This document shows positions 3,966 through 7,145 of a DNA stretch of 7,145 nt, one piece after another. Numbering within the stretch: the first letter of the stretch is position 1; each line of letters begins with the position of its first letter. The position numbers were made by a program, and so were the translations under genes. Under the pieces are notes generated by a model. That model made no database searches. It was not told the DNA's origin and worked only from the letters and a program-made list of their open reading frames with translations. Source of the stretch: Gammaproteobacteria bacterium (GTDB taxonomy: Bacteria; Pseudomonadota; Gammaproteobacteria; Pseudomonadales; GM7GCV1); the NCBI GenBank assembly GCA_030830945.1, contig JAURLY010000153.1, positions 1-7,145 of the forward strand, given 5' to 3'.

Positions 3966-6779
3966 ATGTTTGGGCTTATCAGAAAAATTTTTGGAACCCA
4001 GAACGACCGGGAATTAAAACGTATGGGCAAGCTCGTAGACCAGATAAATGGTCTCGAGCAAGAAATGGAAGCCAAATCCGACAATGAACTTCGCCAGATA
4101 ACGCAGGAGCTGAAAGATAAATTATCAGCCGGTGCCAAGTTGGACGATTTGTTGGTAGAAGCATTTTCAGCGGTTCGTGAAGCGAGTAAGCGGTCGCTAG
4201 GATTGCGTCATTTTGATGTGCAAATGATGGGCGGTATCGCTTTACATGAAGGCAATATTTCAGAGATGCGCACGGGTGAGGGTAAAACACTGGTCTCCAC
4301 TCTTGCCTCCTATCTCAATGCGCTCTCTGGCGAGGGAGTGCATGTTGTTACAGTGAATGACTATCTGGCCCGCCGTGACGCCCACTGGATGGGGCCTATA
4401 TTCAGTAAATTGGGAATGAGCGTAGGGATTATCCAGTCTTCAGGAGCGCTAGGTCCGGATAACACGTCATTTTTATATGACGAGGAGCATCAAAGCCAGA
4501 TCCCTAACTTTCAGCACTTAAAACCCTGTACTCGTCGGGAAGCCTATGCAGCCGATATCACTTACGGAACAAATAACGAATTCGGCTTTGACTTTCTGCG
4601 TGACAACATGGTTTTTCGTCTGGAGCAGCGTACTCAGCGCGGCCAAAACTTTGCCATTGTGGATGAGGTGGATTCCATCCTGATTGATGAAGCTAGAACC
4701 CCACTGGTTATTTCTGGTCCTGCGGAAGATAGCTCAAGGATGTACCAGGAAATTAACCAGATAGTGCCTTTTTTGTCTGAACATATAGAGTCGGAAGAAG
4801 GCCAAGAAGCAGAAGAGCCGGGCGACTTTATTGTCGACGAAAAAATGCGATCAATTGAGCTAACGGAGGAGGGGCATAACCGAGTAGAAAAGATTCTTGA
4901 AGAAAGGAATCTAATTGCTCCTGAGCAAAGCCTGTATTCAGCGCAGAATTTGGGTCTGCTACACCACGTTCATACGGCCCTTAAGGCGCATCACCTGAAT
5001 AAGCGAGACGTTGAATATATCGTGCAAGGCGATCAGGTAATCCTGATTGACCAGCATACAGGTCGAACTATGCCCGGACGGCGGATGGGCGAAGGGCTGC
5101 ATCAAGCGATCGAGGCTAAAGAAGGACTGGCTATCCAGAACGAAAGCCAGACCTTGGCTTCAACGACATTCCAGAATTTCTTCCGTACCTATAAAAAATT
5201 ATCTGGTATGACGGGAACGGCTGATACAGAAGCGGTGGAATTCCAGCAGATTTATGGTCTTCAAGTGGTGGTTATTCCCACCAACAAGCCGACGGTGCGA
5301 AAAGACCTTAATGATTTGATCTATCTGAGTCAGCAAGAGAAGTACGAAGCAGTTGTGCGCGACATCAAGGAATATGTCGAAAAGGGTGCGCCCGTTCTGG
5401 TGGGCACTATTTCAGTAGAATCATCTGAATATGTTTCAAATATTCTCAAAAAAGAAGGTATCAAGCATGAAGTGCTAAATGCCAAGTACCATGAAAAAGA
5501 GGCGCAGATCGTCGCCAATGCAGGTCTTCCAGGTGCGGTAACTATTGCCACTAATATGGCTGGCCGTGGTACGGACATTGTCCTGGGTGGTAACCCTGAT
5601 GCAGAAATCAATGCATTGAAGAAGGCGGATGACAAAAAAATAGCAAAAATTAGAGAAGACTGGAAAATTCGACATGAGCAGGTTCTGGAAGCTGGAGGCC
5701 TGCATATCATTGGTACAGAGCGACATGAATCCCGTCGAATTGATAATCAGTTACGAGGTCGGGCCGGTCGACAGGGCGACCCAGGTTTAACTCGTTTCTA
5801 CTTGTCTATGGAAGACAGTCTGATGCGACTATTCGCCTCTGAGCGCGTGAGGGGAATGATGCAGGCGATTGGCATGGAACATGGTGAGGCAATTGAGCAC
5901 CGAATGGTGACCAATTCAATTGAAAAAGCCCAGCGTAAGGTGGAAGGTCGAAACTTTGATATTCGCAAGCAGTTGCTTGAGTACGATGATGTCGCTAACG
6001 ATCAGCGTTTGGTTGTTTATGGTCAACGTAATGAGCTGCTTGAAAGTGAAGATATCTCGGATACCCTTGCCGCGATGCGAGCTGAAGTTGTCCATCAGGT
6101 GGTTAGTAAATACATGCCGCCAGGTAGCCTTGAAGATATGTGGTCACTGGATGATCTGGAACAAGAACTGCAGCTTGACTTTAAATTGCCCGTAGAAGGT
6201 ATTAAAGAGTGGGTGCTCTCGGATAAATCAGTTGATACTGCCGCCGTAGAAGAAAAAGTTTTGTCGGAAATGCAGGAAGCCTATGACAAGAAAATGGAAA
6301 AGTTGCCTGAAGAAGCCCTGCATCGTCTGGAAAGCGATCTGATTCTTCAAACCCTTGATCGAATGTGGAAAGACCATCTGGCAACGATGGATTACCTTCG
6401 AGCAGGTATAGGGTTGCGTGGGTATGGTGGTCGAAATCCCAAGCAGGAATACAAGCGAGAGTCATTTGAACTATTTTCCAGCATGATGGAAAGAGTTAGA
6501 TTTGAAGCCGTTCGTATTCTTTCTCGGGTCGAGATCGCTAGTCCGGAAGAGATTGAACAAATGCGTAAAGCCCGGGCAGAACAAGAAATTCGTGCACGCG
6601 AAGCTATGTCCATGAAGCATGCATCCGCGAGTTCTCTGGACGGAGGTGGGGCAAAACAGCTGAGGCAAGCCCAAAAGGTTGAAACATTTATTCGCGAAGA
6701 AGAGAAAGTAGGGCGTAACAATCCCTGCCCATGCGGGTCAGGCAAAAAATATAAGCAATGCTGCGGATCGCTTACGTAA
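3966..6779 (+). CDS. secA: Preprotein translocase ATPase SecA
   Basis: SecA is the motor ATPase that drives unfolded preproteins through SecYEG. The protein has 937 residues (E. coli 901) and begins with the canonical MFGLIRKIFG...NDRELKRM. NBD1 carries Walker A TGEGKT (103-108) and Walker B DEVD (233-236). The preprotein cross-linking domain spans about 220-370 with an acidic patch at 272-287. NBD2 has GMTGTAD (414-420), MAGRGTDIVLGG (531-542) and the arginine-finger region QLRGRAGRQGDPG (595-607). The scaffold and wing domains follow. A charged linker leads to the C-terminal zinc motif CPCGSGKKYKQCC (C921, C923, C932, C933), which in the family binds SecB. The odd point is a roughly 24-residue insertion in NBD1 (about 157-188) before REAYAADITYGTNNE. 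The ribosome binding site is weak (GAGAG, 11 nt from the ATG). No secM-like gene precedes it; an M23 gene takes that slot. Confidence 0.99.
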   Translation: MFGLIRKIFGTQNDRELKRMGKLVDQINGLEQEMEAKSDNELRQITQELKDKLSAGAKLDDLLVEAFSAVREASKRSLGLRHFDVQMMGGIALHEGNISEMRTGEGKTLVSTLASYLNALSGEGVHVVTVNDYLARRDAHWMGPIFSKLGMSVGIIQSSGALGPDNTSFLYDEEHQSQIPNFQHLKPCTRREAYAADITYGTNNEFGFDFLRDNMVFRLEQRTQRGQNFAIVDEVDSILIDEARTPLVISGPAEDSSRMYQEINQIVPFLSEHIESEEGQEAEEPGDFIVDEKMRSIELTEEGHNRVEKILEERNLIAPEQSLYSAQNLGLLHHVHTALKAHHLNKRDVEYIVQGDQVILIDQHTGRTMPGRRMGEGLHQAIEAKEGLAIQNESQTLASTTFQNFFRTYKKLSGMTGTADTEAVEFQQIYGLQVVVIPTNKPTVRKDLNDLIYLSQQEKYEAVVRDIKEYVEKGAPVLVGTISVESSEYVSNILKKEGIKHEVLNAKYHEKEAQIVANAGLPGAVTIATNMAGRGTDIVLGGNPDAEINALKKADDKKIAKIREDWKIRHEQVLEAGGLHIIGTERHESRRIDNQLRGRAGRQGDPGLTRFYLSMEDSLMRLFASERVRGMMQAIGMEHGEAIEHRMVTNSIEKAQRKVEGRNFDIRKQLLEYDDVANDQRLVVYGQRNELLESEDISDTLAAMRAEVVHQVVSKYMPPGSLEDMWSLDDLEQELQLDFKLPVEGIKEWVLSDKSVDTAAVEEKVLSEMQEAYDKKMEKLPEEALHRLESDLILQTLDRMWKDHLATMDYLRAGIGLRGYGGRNPKQEYKRESFELFSSMMERVRFEAVRILSRVEIASPEEIEQMRKARAEQEIRAREAMSMKHASASSLDGGGAKQLRQAQKVETFIREEEKVGRNNPCPCGSGKKYKQCCGSLT

Positions 6780-6891
6780 ATCTTTCTACTAAGTTTGCTG
6801 TCAGATATAAGTGATATAGGTATCTGATTCTTTACTAAATTGTGGCGCATGAGTTTTATGATGGACGCCGTAAAAACATTCAGGAAACAGC
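6780..6891. other. secA-argJ intergenic region
   Basis: The 112-bp gap has the inverted repeat at 6801-6827 and the argJ ribosome binding site AGGA (6882-6885). I see no -35/-10 pair I would defend and no clear arginine operator. An 18-codon frame starting at ATG 6849 overlaps the argJ start but has no good ribosome binding site. Confidence 0.4.
6801..6834 (+). terminator. Weak candidate terminator after secA
   Basis: TCAGATA (6801-6807) and TATCTGA (6821-6827) form a perfect 7-bp inverted repeat with a 13-nt loop, 21 bp after the secA stop. TTCTTTA follows, a broken U-tract. The stem is AT-rich and the loop long, so termination would be inefficient. It may equally be a chance repeat. Confidence 0.3.
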
Positions 6892-7145
6892 ATGGCTGTT
6901 GGTGATATTAAGACCCCTCATTTGCCACCCGTAAGTGGCATTCGCCTGTCATCCGTGGATGCGGGTATTCGTTATGCTGGCCGCGAGGATTTGGTGCTTA
7001 TAGAGTTATCAGAAGGGAGCTCAGTGGCGGGATGCTTCACTCGAAATTTATACAAAGCGGCTCCAGTCATTGTTAGCCAAAAACACTTGGCGAGTGCGCA
7101 TACAAGATATTTGCTGATTAATTCCGGCAATGCCAATGCCTGCAC
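6892..7145 (+). CDS. argJ: ArgJ, glutamate N-acetyltransferase / ornithine acetyltransferase, N-terminal part (3' truncated by window)
   Basis: ArgJ moves the acetyl group from N-acetylornithine to glutamate in the cyclic arginine pathway; bifunctional forms also acetylate glutamate from acetyl-CoA. Eighty-four residues are visible, about a fifth of the usual 400. They start MAVGDIKTPHLPPVSGIRL, then DAGIRYAGREDLVLIEL, SSVAGCFTRN (43-52) with KAAPV (55-59), and RYLLINSGNANAC (72-84), all hallmarks of the family N-terminus. The self-cleavage Thr-Met site and catalytic residues lie beyond the window, so mono- or bifunctionality cannot be judged. The start is well set: AGGA at 6882-6885 is 6 nt upstream, and an in-frame TAA at 6871-6873 excludes a longer protein. 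secA followed by argJ is an arrangement I recall from pseudomonads. Confidence 0.95.
   Translation, partial: MAVGDIKTPHLPPVSGIRLSSVDAGIRYAGREDLVLIELSEGSSVAGCFTRNLYKAAPVIVSQKHLASAHTRYLLINSGNANAC

Noticed and set aside
5330..5726. Overlapping - strand frames of 126 and 83 codons inside secA
   Set aside because: They lie opposite highly conserved SecA NBD2 coding sequence and have no independent evidence.
6849..6905. 18-codon frame MSFMMDAVKTFRKQHGCW overlapping the argJ start, considered as an arginine leader peptide
   Set aside because: It has only one Arg, no Arg cluster, no good ribosome binding site and no attenuator-like structure after it.
1..7145. Mobile element, CRISPR array, prophage, defence system or tRNA/rRNA gene
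   Set aside because: Nearly all of the window is accounted for by six conserved housekeeping genes and short gaps; no transposase, spaced repeats or tRNA fold was seen.

Overview
This is a core-chromosome segment of a gammaproteobacterium. All six genes lie on the + strand in the order ftsA (3' end only), ftsZ, lpxC, an M23 peptidase, secA and argJ (5' end only). ftsA-ftsZ-lpxC is the end of the division and cell wall (dcw) cluster. Following it with M23, secA and argJ resembles Pseudomonas and related marine orders (Cellvibrionales or Oceanospirillales type) rather than enterics, which have secM-secA here. Base composition looks moderate and the proteins read as ordinary gammaproteobacterial orthologues. 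I would not name a genus.

Layout: 1-525 is the C-terminal part of FtsA. A 61-bp gap with repeated TTTAAGG/CCTTAAA arms follows. 587-1750 is complete FtsZ. 1751-1992 is a 242-bp gene-free gap with two stem-loops (the second has 15 continuous pairs) and a plausible lpxC promoter. 1993-2907 is LpxC. 21 bp further on, 2929-3855 encodes a membrane-anchored M23 endopeptidase with a complete active site. A 110-bp gap contains a 6-3-6 palindrome and a possible pairing over the secA ribosome binding site. 3966-6779 is full-length SecA with a roughly 24-residue insertion in its first nucleotide-binding domain. A 112-bp gap with a weak inverted repeat leads to argJ, which starts at 6892 and runs off the end.

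FtsA and FtsZ form and anchor the Z-ring. LpxC commits precursor to lipid A for the outer membrane. The M23 protein probably trims or regulates peptidoglycan. SecA drives export of envelope proteins. ArgJ (arginine biosynthesis) is metabolically unrelated.

I found no mobile element, CRISPR array, tRNA, rRNA or prophage, and no sign of a new multi-gene system. What merits a second look is small: RNA structure between ftsZ and lpxC, a second CTC-like motif in the FtsZ linker, the SecA insertion, and the M23-secA junction in the position where enterics carry secM.
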